Shown here in pieces: positions 14,751 to 24,789 of a DNA stretch of 36,511 nucleotides (the stretch's first letter is position 1; each line of letters opens with the position of its first letter). This DNA comes from Bacteroidia bacterium (GTDB taxonomy: Bacteria > Bacteroidota > Ignavibacteria > UBA10030), in contig BQML01000042.1 in the NCBI GenBank assembly GCA_022180565.1, forward strand, positions 1-36,511, written 5' to 3'. The position numbers were made by a program, and so were the translations under genes. Under the pieces are notes generated by a model. That model ran no database searches and was not told where the DNA came from. It worked only from the letters and a program-made list of their open reading frames with translations.

Positions 14751-17700
14751 CAAAACGATTCGCTGGATCAAGGACGAAGTTAAACCGGAGTCGCGGAGCT
14801 GGGAGGAGTTCTACAGGAACCGCTGGCAGTATGACAAGGTCGTCCGTAGTACTCACGGCGTCAACTGTACAGGAAGTTGTACGTGGATGATCCATGTCAA
14901 GGACGGGATCGTCACGTGGGAAATGCAGGGTCTCGATTATCCGTCGCTCGAGCATGGCCTTCCTCCGTATGAACCGCGCGGCTGTCAGCGCGGGATTTCG
15001 TTCTCCTGGTATTTATACAGCCCGCTCAGGGTCAAGTATCCCTACATCCGCGGAGCCCTGGCGGATCTCTGGAGAAAAGCCCGTGCATCGTACGATGATC
15101 CGGTGGAGGCATGGAAGTCCCTGGTCTCCAATCCGGAAACCCGTGCACGGTGGCAGAAAGCTCGCGGTAAGGGAGGATTCCGGCGGGCAACCTGGGATGA
15201 AGTTCTGGAGATCATGGCCGCCGCCAACGTCCATACGATCAAGGAACACGGCCCCGACCGCATCGCGGGATTCTCACCTATTCCCGCCATGTCCATGATC
15301 AGCTACGCAGGCGGCTCCCGTCTGATGCAGTTGATGGGAGGCATTTCTCTCTCGTTCTACGATTGGTACTGCGACCTGCCGTCGGCTTCGCCTGAAACCT
15401 GGGGCGAGCAAACGGATGTGCAGGAGTCGGCGGACTGGTACAATGCAAAACTCCTTGCGGTCATGGGATCGAACCTCAATATGACGCGTACTCCCGACTG
15501 CCACTTCGCGGCCGAAGCGCGGCATAATGGGACGAAAATGTACGTCTTCTCGCCGGACTTCAACCAGGTTGCGAAGTACGCCGACCAGTGGGTCTCCATC
15601 AACGCCGGCCAGGACGGGGCATGGTGGATGGCGGTCAATCATGTTCTGCTGTCGGAGTTCCACCACAAGGAACAAACCCCCTATTTCCTCAACTACGCGA
15701 AACGTTATACGGATGCACCGCATTTGGTGGAGTTGGTTCCGCAGGATGGGGCGTTTGCGGCAGGACAACTGCTCCGGGCCAACAGGATCAAGCGCTACGC
15801 AGGCGTCGAGAATGGGGACTGGAAATTCTTGTTTTGGGACAAGGATTCGAATGGGCCGAAGATGCCGCTCGGCAGCGCGGGTTTCCGATGGGGCACGGAG
15901 AAGGGAAAATGGAATCTCGAACTCAAGGATGGTCTCGATGGAAGCAGCATCGATCCCGTTCTCACATTTCTCGACAAGAACGACGGCACAGTTCCCGTCC
16001 GCTTCGATGACTTTGCCGAGGGCACAACACATATCCGGCATGTTCCCGTAAAGCACCTTCAGACTGCTGACGGCAAAAATGCGACCGTGGCGACGGTGTA
16101 CGATCTCCTCATGGCCCAGTATGGTGTTGATCGGGGGCTCGGAGGCGAATATCCGAAGAGCTATGACGACGAGGACGCACCGTTCACGCCGGCGTGGTCG
16201 GAAAAGTACACAGGCATCAGCCGCAAAGATCTAATCCGCTTCGCCCGCGAATGGGGCACAACGGCGCGGATGACCAACGGCAAGTGCACGGTGATCATCG
16301 GAGCCGGAATCAATCACTGGTACCACGCAAATCTGATGTACCGAGCGGCTATTCATGCCCTCATGTTCTCGGGTTGTGTCGGCGTCAACGGCGGCGGTCT
16401 TGCCCACTATGTGGGCCAGGAAAAACTAGCCCCGATGGAATCCTGGTCGGCTATCGCGTTCGCCAAGGATTGGTACCCGCCGTCCCGTCAGCAGAATGCT
16501 CCAAGCTGGCATTATGTGAATTCAGACCAATGGCGTTACGAACGCTCATTCACAGACTACCACACGGTTCCTCAGAACGGTAAAAATGGTTTGACGAGCG
16601 GCCATACGATGGACCTTCAGGTGAAAGCCGTGCGCAACGGATGGCTCCCGTTTTATCCCCAGTTCAACAAGAACACGATCGAGCTGGTGAAGGAGGCCGA
16701 GGCGGCGGGAGCGAAAACGGACGAAGAGATCGTTGCCCATGTTGTCAACCAATTGAAGGAACGCAAACTGAAGTTCTCTGTGGAGGATCCGGATGCGCCG
16801 GAGAACTGGCCCCGTGTGTGGTACATCTGGCGCGGCAACGCGCTGATGTCCAGCAGTAAAGGCCACGAGTACTTCTTGCGGCACTATCTGGGCACGCACG
16901 ACAACGCCGTGGCAGAGGATCTGGCGAAAGGTACGGTGGAAGAGGTTTTATGGCGGGACGAGGCCCCGCGTGGCAAACTGGATTTGATCGTGGACCTGAA
17001 CTTCAGAATGGACACCTCGGCCCTCTATTCGGATATCATTCTGCCGGCGGCAACCTGGTATGAAAAGGCCGACCTGAACTCCACGGACATGCACAGCTTC
17101 ATCCATCCGCTCTCAGCAGCGATTCCTCCGTGCTGGGAATCGAAGAGCGACTGGGCGATTTTCCGGTCCCTCGCAAAGAAATTTTCCGAACTTGCCGCCC
17201 CTCATTTTCCCAAACCCGTCAGAGAACTCGTGGCGCTTCCGCTCGCCCACGACACACCTGCAGAGATTGCGCAGAAGGAGATACGGGATTGGATCACGGG
17301 GGAGGTCGAGGCAATTCCGGGAAAAACCATGCCCGGCTTCGCGCTGGTGACGCGCGACTATCGTAATCTGTACCATCAGTTCATTTCGTTCGGACCGAAG
17401 GTTCGTGCCGGCGGACTCGGCGCGCACGGTACGAAATACTCCATCGAAGACTTCTACGATGAAGCGGCACAGAGCGGACCTGCCGTGGAATTCAACGGGG
17501 CTCGATACCCGTCGCTGAAGGAGGACGAGGAAGTGTGCGACGTGATTCTTCGGTTTGCCACCGTGACCAACGGCGAGTTGGCGTACCGGTCGTACAAGAA
17601 CATGCAGGAAAAGGTGGGGCTTCCGCTGACGCACCTTGCCGAGAAGAACCGCGGCACACGGGTATCCTACAAGGAGCTTCAAAGCAAGCCTATGCGCCTG

Positions 17701-18381
17701 CTGAACAGTCCGATGTGGTCCGGCCTCACCGACAATGGAAGGGCATATTCTCCGTTTACGTACAATGTCGAGGCTCTGGTTCCCTGGAGGACACTCACCG
17801 GCCGCCAGCATTTCTACCTGGACCACCCCGGCTATCTTGCCTTCGGCGAACACCTGCCGACGTACAAGCCGAAGCCCTCGCCGACCCAGTACGCCGATCT
17901 GAAGTTCAGCAAAGAGGAAGGAAAGACGATTATGCTGAACTATCTGACCCCGCACGGGAAATGGCATATTCATTCGACATACGGCGATAATCAGAGAATG
18001 ACCACACTTTCGCGCGGCGTGGAGCCGTTCTGGATCAATGAAAAGGATGCGGAGGAGATCGGAGTAGAGGATAACGACTGGGTGGAGGTCCATAATGACC
18101 ACGGTGTAGTAGTGACGAGGGCAGCCGTGAGCGCCAGGATCCCCCGGGGAATCTGCATCATTTACCACTCGCCGGAGCGGACGTACTCCGTACCGAAATC
18201 TCCTCTCCGGGGCAACAGACGTGCAGGCGGCCACAACAGTCTCACGCGCACACGCCTGAAGCCGAATCTGATGGTCGGCGGCTACGGCCAATTCACCTTT
18301 CACTTCAATTACTGGGGACCGACGGGTTGTAACCGGGACACACACGTTCTGGTCAGAAAACTCCCCAAACTGATCTGGTAG
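14743..18381 (+). CDS. narG: Respiratory nitrate reductase alpha subunit, Mo-bisMGD (NarG)
   Basis: A 1212-residue molybdoenzyme, close to the usual NarG length of about 1240. It reduces nitrate to nitrite at a Mo-bisMGD centre. The N-terminal [4Fe-4S] ligands His38, Cys42, Cys46 and Cys81 lie in HGVNCTGSC and EPRGCQRG. The Mo ligand Asp211 lies in [15 protein letters not shown], matching Asp222 of Escherichia coli NarG. There is no Tat leader, so the active site should face the cytoplasm. The ATG at 14743 overlaps the cytochrome stop and has GGAG upstream, and an ATG at 14725 is less likely. narH follows after 9 bp. Cytoplasmic nitrite oxidoreductase NxrA is a close relative and cannot be excluded by motifs alone. 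Confidence 0.95.
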   Translation: MADKTIRWIKDEVKPESRSWEEFYRNRWQYDKVVRSTHGVNCTGSCTWMIHVKDGIVTWEMQGLDYPSLEHGLPPYEPRGCQRGISFSWYLYSPLRVKYPYIRGALADLWRKARASYDDPVEAWKSLVSNPETRARWQKARGKGGFRRATWDEVLEIMAAANVHTIKEHGPDRIAGFSPIPAMSMISYAGGSRLMQLMGGISLSFYDWYCDLPSASPETWGEQTDVQESADWYNAKLLAVMGSNLNMTRTPDCHFAAEARHNGTKMYVFSPDFNQVAKYADQWVSINAGQDGAWWMAVNHVLLSEFHHKEQTPYFLNYAKRYTDAPHLVELVPQDGAFAAGQLLRANRIKRYAGVENGDWKFLFWDKDSNGPKMPLGSAGFRWGTEKGKWNLELKDGLDGSSIDPVLTFLDKNDGTVPVRFDDFAEGTTHIRHVPVKHLQTADGKNATVATVYDLLMAQYGVDRGLGGEYPKSYDDEDAPFTPAWSEKYTGISRKDLIRFAREWGTTARMTNGKCTVIIGAGINHWYHANLMYRAAIHALMFSGCVGVNGGGLAHYVGQEKLAPMESWSAIAFAKDWYPPSRQQNAPSWHYVNSDQWRYERSFTDYHTVPQNGKNGLTSGHTMDLQVKAVRNGWLPFYPQFNKNTIELVKEAEAAGAKTDEEIVAHVVNQLKERKLKFSVEDPDAPENWPRVWYIWRGNALMSSSKGHEYFLRHYLGTHDNAVAEDLAKGTVEEVLWRDEAPRGKLDLIVDLNFRMDTSALYSDIILPAATWYEKADLNSTDMHSFIHPLSAAIPPCWESKSDWAIFRSLAKKFSELAAPHFPKPVRELVALPLAHDTPAEIAQKEIRDWITGEVEAIPGKTMPGFALVTRDYRNLYHQFISFGPKVRAGGLGAHGTKYSIEDFYDEAAQSGPAVEFNGARYPSLKEDEEVCDVILRFATVTNGELAYRSYKNMQEKVGLPLTHLAEKNRGTRVSYKELQSKPMRLLNSPMWSGLTDNGRAYSPFTYNVEALVPWRTLTGRQHFYLDHPGYLAFGEHLPTYKPKPSPTQYADLKFSKEEGKTIMLNYLTPHGKWHIHSTYGDNQRMTTLSRGVEPFWINEKDAEEIGVEDNDWVEVHNDHGVVVTRAAVSARIPRGICIIYHSPERTYSVPKSPLRGNRRAGGHNSLTRTRLKPNLMVGGYGQFTFHFNYWGPTGCNRDTHVLVRKLPKLIW

Positions 18382-18390
18382 GAGACTTCG

Positions 18391-19881
18391 ATGAACGTCC
18401 GCTCGCAAATCTCGATGGTGTTTCATCTGGACAAGTGCATCGGCTGTCACACGTGCAGTATTGCATGTAAGAACATCTGGACAGACCGGAAGGGGGCCGA
18501 GTACATGTGGTGGAACAACGTAGAAACCAAGCCCGGGACCGGTTATCCGACACGGTGGGAGGATCAGGATCAGTATCACGGAGGGTGGGAGGTTCACAAA
18601 GGAAAACTGCGCCTGAGGTCGACCGGGAAGGGAAAGATTGTCACAAACATCTTCCATAATCCGTTCATGCCGACCATGGACGATTATTATGAACCGTGGA
18701 CCTACAAGTACGAGGACCTGTTCAATGCGCCGGAGGGAACTGATCAGCCTACGGCACGGCCGGTTTCCATGGTGACAGGCGAGCACATGGACGTTGAGGC
18801 GGGACCGAACTGGGACGATGATCTGGGGGGGTCGCCTGTGTACGCGGCCAACGACAAAAACCTTGACGGCCTGAGCGAGGAACAGCGCCAGCAATTGTTC
18901 GCCGTGGAACGGCTGGTGTTCTTCTATTTTCCGAGAATCTGCAATCATTGCCTGAACCCCTCCTGCGTCGCGGCGTGCCCTTCCGGCGCGCTGTACAAAC
19001 GCGGGGAAGACGGAATTGTCCTGCTCGATCAGAAGCGCTGTCGGGCCTGGCGGTCATGCGTAGCGGCGTGCCCCTACAAGAAGACGTTCTTCAACTGGTC
19101 AACGGGAAAATCCGAAAAATGCATCCTGTGTTATCCGCGCCTGGAAACCGGTCAAGCCCCCGCTTGCTTCCACTCGTGCGTCGGAAGGATCCGGTACCTC
19201 GGCGTTGTTCTCTATGATGCCGACCGTCTGGAAGAGGTGGCAAAGCTTCCGGACGACAAGCTCATCGAAGGGCAGCGGTCCCTTATTCTGGACCCCAATG
19301 ATCCTGAGGTCATCGAAGCAGCCCGCGCCAACGGCGTGCATGATTCTGTGATCGAATCGGCACAAAGGTCCCCGGTCTACAAGTTTGTCAAAGTATGGAA
19401 GATTGCCCTTCCCCCTCATATCGAATACCGCACCCTGCCCATGCTGTTCTACGTTCCTCCGATGTCCCCCGTGATGGCCAACCGTCAGGACGGCACCGTG
19501 GAGAGCGTCTCGGATAACTTCTTCCACGACATTGAGCAGGCCCGGGTGCCGATGAAGTTCCTGGCGAATCTGTTCGGTGCCGGTGGAGAGGGCAAGGTGG
19601 TCTATGCGCTGAAGAAGCAGAAAGCCGTTCGCACCTACCGCCGTGCGCTGACCGTGGGAGACATTTCGATGGAAACGGCGGAGAAGATGCTGGCGGAAGC
19701 CGATTGCACCAAGGAGGAAGCGGATGCGATTTATCATCTGACCTCACTCTGCACGTTCGATGACCGGTTCGTGATTCCGCCCATGCATCGTGAGGAGGCC
19801 ATTGAAATGATGCGCGAGCCGTCGGAGCACAAGACAGCGGTCGGCTTTGGATTTATCGAGCCACCCAAGAGAGGATTCTGA
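18391..19881 (+). CDS. narH: Respiratory nitrate reductase beta subunit, Fe-S protein (NarH)
   Basis: A 496-residue cytoplasmic electron-transfer subunit with four cysteine groups. These are Cys16/19/22/26, Cys184/187/192/196, Cys217/223/227 with Trp220 in the fourth position, and Cys244/247/259/263. The tryptophan substitution marks the [3Fe-4S] cluster, and its number is the same as in Escherichia coli NarH. It passes electrons from NarI hemes to NarG. The ribosome site TAGGAG overlaps the narG stop, and narJ follows after 3 bp. The length is typical and nothing is missing. Confidence 0.95.
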   Translation: MNVRSQISMVFHLDKCIGCHTCSIACKNIWTDRKGAEYMWWNNVETKPGTGYPTRWEDQDQYHGGWEVHKGKLRLRSTGKGKIVTNIFHNPFMPTMDDYYEPWTYKYEDLFNAPEGTDQPTARPVSMVTGEHMDVEAGPNWDDDLGGSPVYAANDKNLDGLSEEQRQQLFAVERLVFFYFPRICNHCLNPSCVAACPSGALYKRGEDGIVLLDQKRCRAWRSCVAACPYKKTFFNWSTGKSEKCILCYPRLETGQAPACFHSCVGRIRYLGVVLYDADRLEEVAKLPDDKLIEGQRSLILDPNDPEVIEAARANGVHDSVIESAQRSPVYKFVKVWKIALPPHIEYRTLPMLFYVPPMSPVMANRQDGTVESVSDNFFHDIEQARVPMKFLANLFGAGGEGKVVYALKKQKAVRTYRRALTVGDISMETAEKMLAEADCTKEEADAIYHLTSLCTFDDRFVIPPMHREEAIEMMREPSEHKTAVGFGFIEPPKRGF

Positions 19882-19884
19882 ACC

Positions 19885-20448
19885 ATGAAGGCCGACCTTG
19901 TTCTTGAGTCGCTTGCCGCGATGCTGGAGTATCCGGGAGGGAAGTCCTCGCAAAACGCCGAGGCTTGTTGTGACCTCCTTGAAGGGGAGATCTCGGGGCG
20001 TGCGCAAGCACCGGTGCTGGAAAGCCTGCGAAGATTTCGTACAGCGTTGGGAATCTTTTCGGCAGAGGAGCTTGAGGAGCTGTACACGCGCACGTTCGAT
20101 CTCAACCCCGTATGCTCGCTCGATATCGGATGGCATTTGTATGCGGAGAACTATGATCGCGGAACGTTTCTCGTTGAGATGAGAAATGCGTTGAAGGAAC
20201 ACGGGCTTAGCGAATCGACAGAACTGCCGGACCATTTGCCGACCGTTCTCCGCCTGCTTGCGCGTATGGAGGAGGGCAGGGCAAAGGCCCTCGCAAGCAC
20301 ATCCGTTCTCCCCGCTCTCCGGATCATGACGAAAGGCTTCTCCGATTCATCGAATCCCTATGCCGCTTTGGTATCCGTCATCGAACCCTTGCTGAGAACA
20401 ACGCTCGACCTTGAATCAGGAGTACCCGCTCATGATGACCATCGGTGA
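19885..20448 (+). CDS. narJ: Nitrate reductase assembly chaperone (NarJ)
   Basis: A 187-residue helical cytoplasmic protein of the NarJ/TorD class, which holds apo-NarGH and assists molybdenum cofactor and Fe-S insertion. The family segments LAAMLEYPGG (10-19) and LEELYTRTFDLNPVCSLDIG (63-82) are present. It is slightly shorter than Escherichia coli NarJ (236). It overlaps narI by 17 bp and directly follows narH, the standard order. Confidence 0.88.
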   Translation: MKADLVLESLAAMLEYPGGKSSQNAEACCDLLEGEISGRAQAPVLESLRRFRTALGIFSAEELEELYTRTFDLNPVCSLDIGWHLYAENYDRGTFLVEMRNALKEHGLSESTELPDHLPTVLRLLARMEEGRAKALASTSVLPALRIMTKGFSDSSNPYAALVSVIEPLLRTTLDLESGVPAHDDHR

Positions 20449-21142
20449 TAATCTTCTGGATCTGTTCCTGTTCGCGGTGACGCCCTACATCGCGCTCACG
20501 GTCTTCTTCCTCGGTACGATCATCCGCTATCGTAAGTATGGATTCAGCTATTCGAGCCTCTCTTCCCAGTTTCTGGAGAACAGGCACCATTTCTGGGGCC
20601 TGATTCCGTTTCACTACGGGATTCTGACCGTCTTCCTGGGGCATCTCATAGGGTTCCTCGTTCCGAGGGATCTCCTCTGGTGGAACAGCCATCCGCTCCG
20701 ACTCTACATCTTCGAGGTATCCGGCCTTGTCGCCGCGATGCTTACGATCGTCGGGCTTGTCAGCATGATCATGCGCAGGTTGACCGACCCGAAAATTCGT
20801 GTTGTGACCAGCACCGCAGATTGGATCCTCCTAGGGATTCTGACCCTTGAGATCGTCAGTGGTACATTTGTGGCGATCTTCCATTCGTGGGGTTCGTCCT
20901 GGTTTGCATCGACGGCGTCGCCATATCTCCGCTCCATTTTCACGCTGAGTCCCGACATCACGTTCATGGTTGCCATGCCATGGCTCGTGAAATTTCACAT
21001 CGTGGGCGCTTTTGTCATTCTCGCGGCATTCCCCTTCACGCGTCTGGTACACATCCTCGTGGTTCCCAATCAGTATCTGTGGCGGAAGCCTCAGGTGGTT
21101 CGGTGGTACGGAAAGAAGGCCTTTCTTCATAAGGCTGTGTGA
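20432..21142 (+). CDS. narI: Respiratory nitrate reductase gamma subunit, cytochrome b (NarI)
   Basis: A 236-residue membrane protein with five helices. It oxidises quinol and passes electrons through two hemes b to NarH. The heme ligands are recognisable as His61, His71, His189 and His207, with nearly the spacing of Escherichia coli NarI (56, 66, 187, 205). The end FPFTRLVHILVVP is family-typical. The ATG at 20432 has AGGAG upstream and overlaps narJ; the next codon is also ATG. A complete NarI means NarGH is built as a quinol-linked complex, whatever the diheme cytochrome does. Confidence 0.93.
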   Translation: MMTIGDNLLDLFLFAVTPYIALTVFFLGTIIRYRKYGFSYSSLSSQFLENRHHFWGLIPFHYGILTVFLGHLIGFLVPRDLLWWNSHPLRLYIFEVSGLVAAMLTIVGLVSMIMRRLTDPKIRVVTSTADWILLGILTLEIVSGTFVAIFHSWGSSWFASTASPYLRSIFTLSPDITFMVAMPWLVKFHIVGAFVILAAFPFTRLVHILVVPNQYLWRKPQVVRWYGKKAFLHKAV

Positions 21143-21165
21143 GAATTCAAATCCGGGAGAATCGT

Positions 21166-22746
21166 ATGAGCGATGACAAACGGGCAGTAAGAGTTCTGAT
21201 TCTGAATACCATTGCTTTTACCGTTTGTTTTGCCGTATGGACGATGAACGGTGTCTTGGTCACTTACCTGGTGGACCGAGGGGTGTTTGCATGGGACAAG
21301 GCCATGATCGGGTGGCTGATCGGAATTCCGATTCTAACAGGATCGGTGATGCGTCTTCCTGTCGGTGTGCTGACGGACAAATACGGCGGCAGGATTGTGT
21401 ACACCATCCTCATGCTTCTGGCCGCCATCCCGACGTTCCTTCTCTCCTTTGCCACAACCTACGGGGAGTTCCTCCTCGCAAGTCTCGGCTTCGGTCTTTC
21501 CGGGGCCTCGTTTGCTGTCGGGATCGCTTACACATCCGTCTGGTTCAAGAAGGAAAGGCAGGGGACGGCTCTGGGGATCTTTGGCGCCGGAAATGCCGGA
21601 TCAGCTCTTACGAGTCTGGGAGCGCCTCTTCTTCTCCGATACCTCACGAACGGAGACGCGAACATCGAGGCGTGGAGGACGTTGCCTCAGATCTATGCCG
21701 CCGTCCTTCTGCTCATGGCTGTAGCTTTCTTTGCTCTTACGCATTCAAAGAAGGTGGAACACGGGCAGACGCGATCGCTGGCACAGCGGCTTGAGCCGCT
21801 GAAATATGCACGGGTCTGGAGATTCGGACTCTATTACTTTGTCGTTTTTGGCGGGTTTGTCGCTCTGGCGCAATGGCTCATCCCCTACTATGTGAATGCA
21901 TACACCATGTCGATCGCCATGGCAGGATTGATGGCATCGATCTTCAGCCTTCCTTCCGGCGTCATCAGGGCGCTCGGGGGATGGCTCTCGGACAAATACG
22001 GGGCGAGAGCCGTCATGTACTGGGTGTTTGGCACTTGTCTGGTGTGCTTCGTGTTCCTGTGTGTCCCCCGGATGGATATTCAGTCCCCCGGAGAAGGGGT
22101 TATGGCGGACAAGGCAGGCGAAGTGACGTTTGTGGATGAAGGGAAGGTCATCGCTGCCGGTATCACCTACCCCCTCCGTCAGCGCCCGGAATCGGTTCGT
22201 CATGAGGTTGATGAAGGTACGATCGTGCTCCCCACCTTTTCCTTCTGGCAGGAGCCTGTTGTGAACGTGGGGGACGTTGTCGTAAAGCGGCAGCTTTTGG
22301 CCAGAGGCATTACGCATATCTACTTCCAAGCCAATGTATGGATCTTCACGATTCTGGTCTTCATTGTCGGGATCATGATGGGGATCGGCAAGGCCGCGGT
22401 GTATAAATTCATTCCTGAATACTATCCGCAAGATGTCGGGGTGGTCGGAGGGATCGTAGGAGTGATCGGCGGATTGGGAGGATTCGTCTGCCCGATCATT
22501 TTCGGGTACTTGCTGAAATGGACCGGGATCTGGACGACGGCATGGATGTTCTTCTTTGTCGTCACGCTCGTGTGCCATGCATGGATGTTCTTTGTTGTCA
22601 GACGGATCATGCGCGAGCGGACTCCTGAACTCTCGAGACAGATCGAAGACAGCAACGGCGTCGCTGTTATGGAGATTCCTGCGCACATGCTTGCAGATCG
22701 ACCGTCTGCAGGCGCCGAGGTCCGAAAACATTCGAACATCGGGTAA
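21166..22746 (+). CDS. narK: NarK-type nitrate/nitrite MFS transporter with a large periplasmic insert
   Basis: A 526-residue inner-membrane transporter of the NNP group with 12 predicted helices. The nitrate signature region GFGLSGASFAVGIAYTSVWF (108-127) and AGNAGSALTSLGAPL (141-155) are visible. Between helices 9 and 10 (about 302-388) there is an extra hydrophilic, beta-rich segment, which topology places in the periplasm. It contains VVNVGDVVVKRQLLARG, reminiscent of a barrel-sandwich hybrid (lipoyl-like) fold. The ATG at 21166 has GGGAG six bases upstream. It follows narI by 23 bp. The likely role is proton-nitrate symport or nitrate/nitrite exchange. Confidence 0.88.
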   Translation: MSDDKRAVRVLILNTIAFTVCFAVWTMNGVLVTYLVDRGVFAWDKAMIGWLIGIPILTGSVMRLPVGVLTDKYGGRIVYTILMLLAAIPTFLLSFATTYGEFLLASLGFGLSGASFAVGIAYTSVWFKKERQGTALGIFGAGNAGSALTSLGAPLLLRYLTNGDANIEAWRTLPQIYAAVLLLMAVAFFALTHSKKVEHGQTRSLAQRLEPLKYARVWRFGLYYFVVFGGFVALAQWLIPYYVNAYTMSIAMAGLMASIFSLPSGVIRALGGWLSDKYGARAVMYWVFGTCLVCFVFLCVPRMDIQSPGEGVMADKAGEVTFVDEGKVIAAGITYPLRQRPESVRHEVDEGTIVLPTFSFWQEPVVNVGDVVVKRQLLARGITHIYFQANVWIFTILVFIVGIMMGIGKAAVYKFIPEYYPQDVGVVGGIVGVIGGLGGFVCPIIFGYLLKWTGIWTTAWMFFFVVTLVCHAWMFFVVRRIMRERTPELSRQIEDSNGVAVMEIPAHMLADRPSAGAEVRKHSNIG

Positions 22747-22758
22747 ACGGATACCCTT

Positions 22759-24108
22759 ATGCAGGATCACATCCCTCAAGGCTGGTTGAGCCGCTGGGAG
22801 CCGGAAGACGAGAAGTTCTGGAAGGAAACCGGCAGAAAGATCGCCTGGCAAACGCTCACGATAACCACTGCAGCACTGGTCTTTTCGTTTGCCACCTGGT
22901 TCATGATGAGCGCCATCGTGGTCCGCCTTCCCAACATCGGGTTCACGTTTGATACCATGGAGCTATTCTGGTTGGCAGCCATGCCGGGGTTGGCGGGAGG
23001 AACTCTTCGGATCATCCATACATTTCTCATTCCAATTCTCGGCACGAGGGCGGTGATCTCGGTGGCGACTTTTCTGAAGTTGATTCCTTGCTTCGGAATC
23101 GGAATCGCTGTCATGAATCCGGACACGCCCTTCTGGGTATTCCTGCTTCTGGCGTTTTCCGCCGGTTTCGGCGGAGGCGATTTTTCTTCCTTCATGCCCA
23201 GCACAGGCATTTTCTTTCCGAAGCGGCTGCAGGGGACGGCGCTCGGCATTCAGGCAGGCGTTGGGAATTTCGGCGTAAGCCTCGCGCAATTTGTAACGCC
23301 GTGGATTATCGGGTTTGCCCTGCTCGGATCCTCTCTTGGTGAACCTCAAACACTGGTTCAAGGCGGTTCAGTCCGGCTTGTCTGGCTTCAGAACGCAGCA
23401 TTCTGGTACATCCCGATTCTGGTGATCCTCGGCCTTGTTGCGTGGTTCGGTCTGCGCAGTGTCCCCGTGAAGGCCACGGTTCGCGAGCAACTGGATATCT
23501 TCAAGAACAAACACACGTGGTTCTGTACCCTCACCTATGTTATGACGTTCGGGTCATTCTCCGGATTCTCTGCCGCGTTTCCTCTCCTCATCAAGACGGT
23601 CTATGGCGCCTTTCCCGATCCGCCGGATCCTCTTGCTTACGCGTTCTTTGGGCCGCTCGTCGGCTCGCTTGCTCGTGTTGGCGCAGGACCTCTGGCCGAC
23701 AAGTTTGGCGGAGCCATCATCACGCACCTCGCAGGGATCACAATGCTGTTGTGCGTTATCGTACTCCTCGTTTTCGGTCTGTTGACTCCCGAATCGCCAG
23801 ATCAGTTCCCTGCCTTTGTGGCCGTGATGCTTGTGTTGTTTCTCTTCAGCGGAATCGGAAACGCATCCACGTTCAGGCAGTACCCGATCATCTTTTCCCA
23901 TTCGGCAAGGCAGGGCGCGGGAGTGCTGGGATGGACGGCGGCGGTGGCGGCATACGGACCGTTCATTTTCTCGACGCTCATTGGGTTGTCGATTACCACC
24001 ACGGAATCGCCCGCGTCGTTTTTCTACGGGATCGGAGCCTATTATGTTCTGGGGATCGCGGTTAATTGGTGGTATTACACGAGAAAGGGTTGTGAAAAAC
24101 CCTCGTAA
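22759..24108 (+). CDS. Second NarK-type nitrate/nitrite transporter
   Basis: A 449-residue MFS protein with a hydrophilic N-terminus of about 30 residues and 12 helices. The nitrate signature GFGGGDFSSFMPSTGIFFP (residues 136-154) and GIQAGVGNFGVSLAQ are clear. The second-half motif with GNASTFRQYP matches the NarK/NarU nitrate-nitrite type. A pair of narK genes after narI is also found in Thermus (narK, narT) and, as fusions, in Paracoccus. The two here differ strongly, so one probably imports nitrate and the other exports nitrite. The ATG has no strong ribosome site. Confidence 0.9.
   Translation: MQDHIPQGWLSRWEPEDEKFWKETGRKIAWQTLTITTAALVFSFATWFMMSAIVVRLPNIGFTFDTMELFWLAAMPGLAGGTLRIIHTFLIPILGTRAVISVATFLKLIPCFGIGIAVMNPDTPFWVFLLLAFSAGFGGGDFSSFMPSTGIFFPKRLQGTALGIQAGVGNFGVSLAQFVTPWIIGFALLGSSLGEPQTLVQGGSVRLVWLQNAAFWYIPILVILGLVAWFGLRSVPVKATVREQLDIFKNKHTWFCTLTYVMTFGSFSGFSAAFPLLIKTVYGAFPDPPDPLAYAFFGPLVGSLARVGAGPLADKFGGAIITHLAGITMLLCVIVLLVFGLLTPESPDQFPAFVAVMLVLFLFSGIGNASTFRQYPIIFSHSARQGAGVLGWTAAVAAYGPFIFSTLIGLSITTTESPASFFYGIGAYYVLGIAVNWWYYTRKGCEKPS
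24080..24105 (+). other. Hairpin at the nar-act junction
   Basis: GGGTT (24087-24091) pairs with AACCC (24098-24102), with an outer CGA/TCG pairing across a bulge. No T-run follows, so it is unlikely to terminate. It overlaps the end of the second narK gene and could mark an mRNA processing point between the nitrate reductase and ACIII halves of the operon. Confidence 0.25.
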
Positions 24109-24120
24109 CCCCCGGAAATC

Positions 24121-24780
24121 ATGAAAGCACCTCATACCCTTACAACGGTTCTGCTCATCGCGGTTGCCTTTGTTGCGCCGCTTTTGGTTGATGCTGTTCG
24201 GAGAAACTACCGGCTTGCCGGCGACAATTCCGGTTTTGAGCCGGTGCAGCCGATTGCATATTCGCACCGTCTCCATGCGGGCGAACTCGGGATCGATTGC
24301 CAGCATTGTCATTCCGGCGCGGAGACCAGCCGCATGGCAGGAATTCCGCCGGCCAACACGTGCATGAACTGCCACACATTTGTCACAGCTCCATTCAACG
24401 CGGTGCGGGCCGAGGATGAAGCGGCAGCCCGTGAGAATCGCAAACCGCGCCGGATCATCTCGCCCGAGTTAAGGAAACTGTACAACGCGTTGGGGCTCGA
24501 TGAAGAATTGCACCCGGATTCGGCTATGGAACAGTCGGCCATCCAGTGGGTGAGGATCCATGCGGTCCCCGATTTTGCATCGTTTGATCATCGCGCGCAC
24601 CTCGGTGCGGGGGTGGATTGCCAAACCTGTCACGGCGAGGTTCAAACGATGGAACGCGTGCGGCAGGTGAGTACGCTCTCCATGGGATGGTGTGTCAATT
24701 GCCATCGAGATGCCAATGCAAACGGGATCAAAGGAAGAAAGGTGAATGCACCTCTGGATTGTGCGGCGTGTCATTATTAG
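24121..24780 (+). CDS. actA: Alternative complex III pentaheme cytochrome c (ActA)
   Basis: A 219-residue protein with an N-terminal membrane anchor (about 8-24) and five CxxCH heme sites at 60-64, 81-85, 167-171, 191-195 and 214-218. This is the ActA pattern. In alternative complex III, ActA is a periplasmic heme wire next to the Fe-S subunit ActB. The start lies 12 bp after the second narK stop, with only a weak GGA site. The second and third heme sites are separated by a charged linker of about 80 residues. Confidence 0.92.
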   Translation: MKAPHTLTTVLLIAVAFVAPLLVDAVRRNYRLAGDNSGFEPVQPIAYSHRLHAGELGIDCQHCHSGAETSRMAGIPPANTCMNCHTFVTAPFNAVRAEDEAAARENRKPRRIISPELRKLYNALGLDEELHPDSAMEQSAIQWVRIHAVPDFASFDHRAHLGAGVDCQTCHGEVQTMERVRQVSTLSMGWCVNCHRDANANGIKGRKVNAPLDCAACHY

Positions 24781-24789
24781 GAGTGGATC

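Noticed and set aside
17113..18948. Long minus-strand open frame (over 600 codons) opposite narG/narH
   Set aside because: It lies antisense to strongly supported genes, has no recognisable domain and has His/Arg-rich composition typical of a shadow frame in G+C-rich DNA.
21745..22851. Minus-strand open frame of about 370 codons opposite the first narK
   Set aside because: Asp/His/Pro-rich shadow frame with no motifs, antisense to a clear MFS gene.
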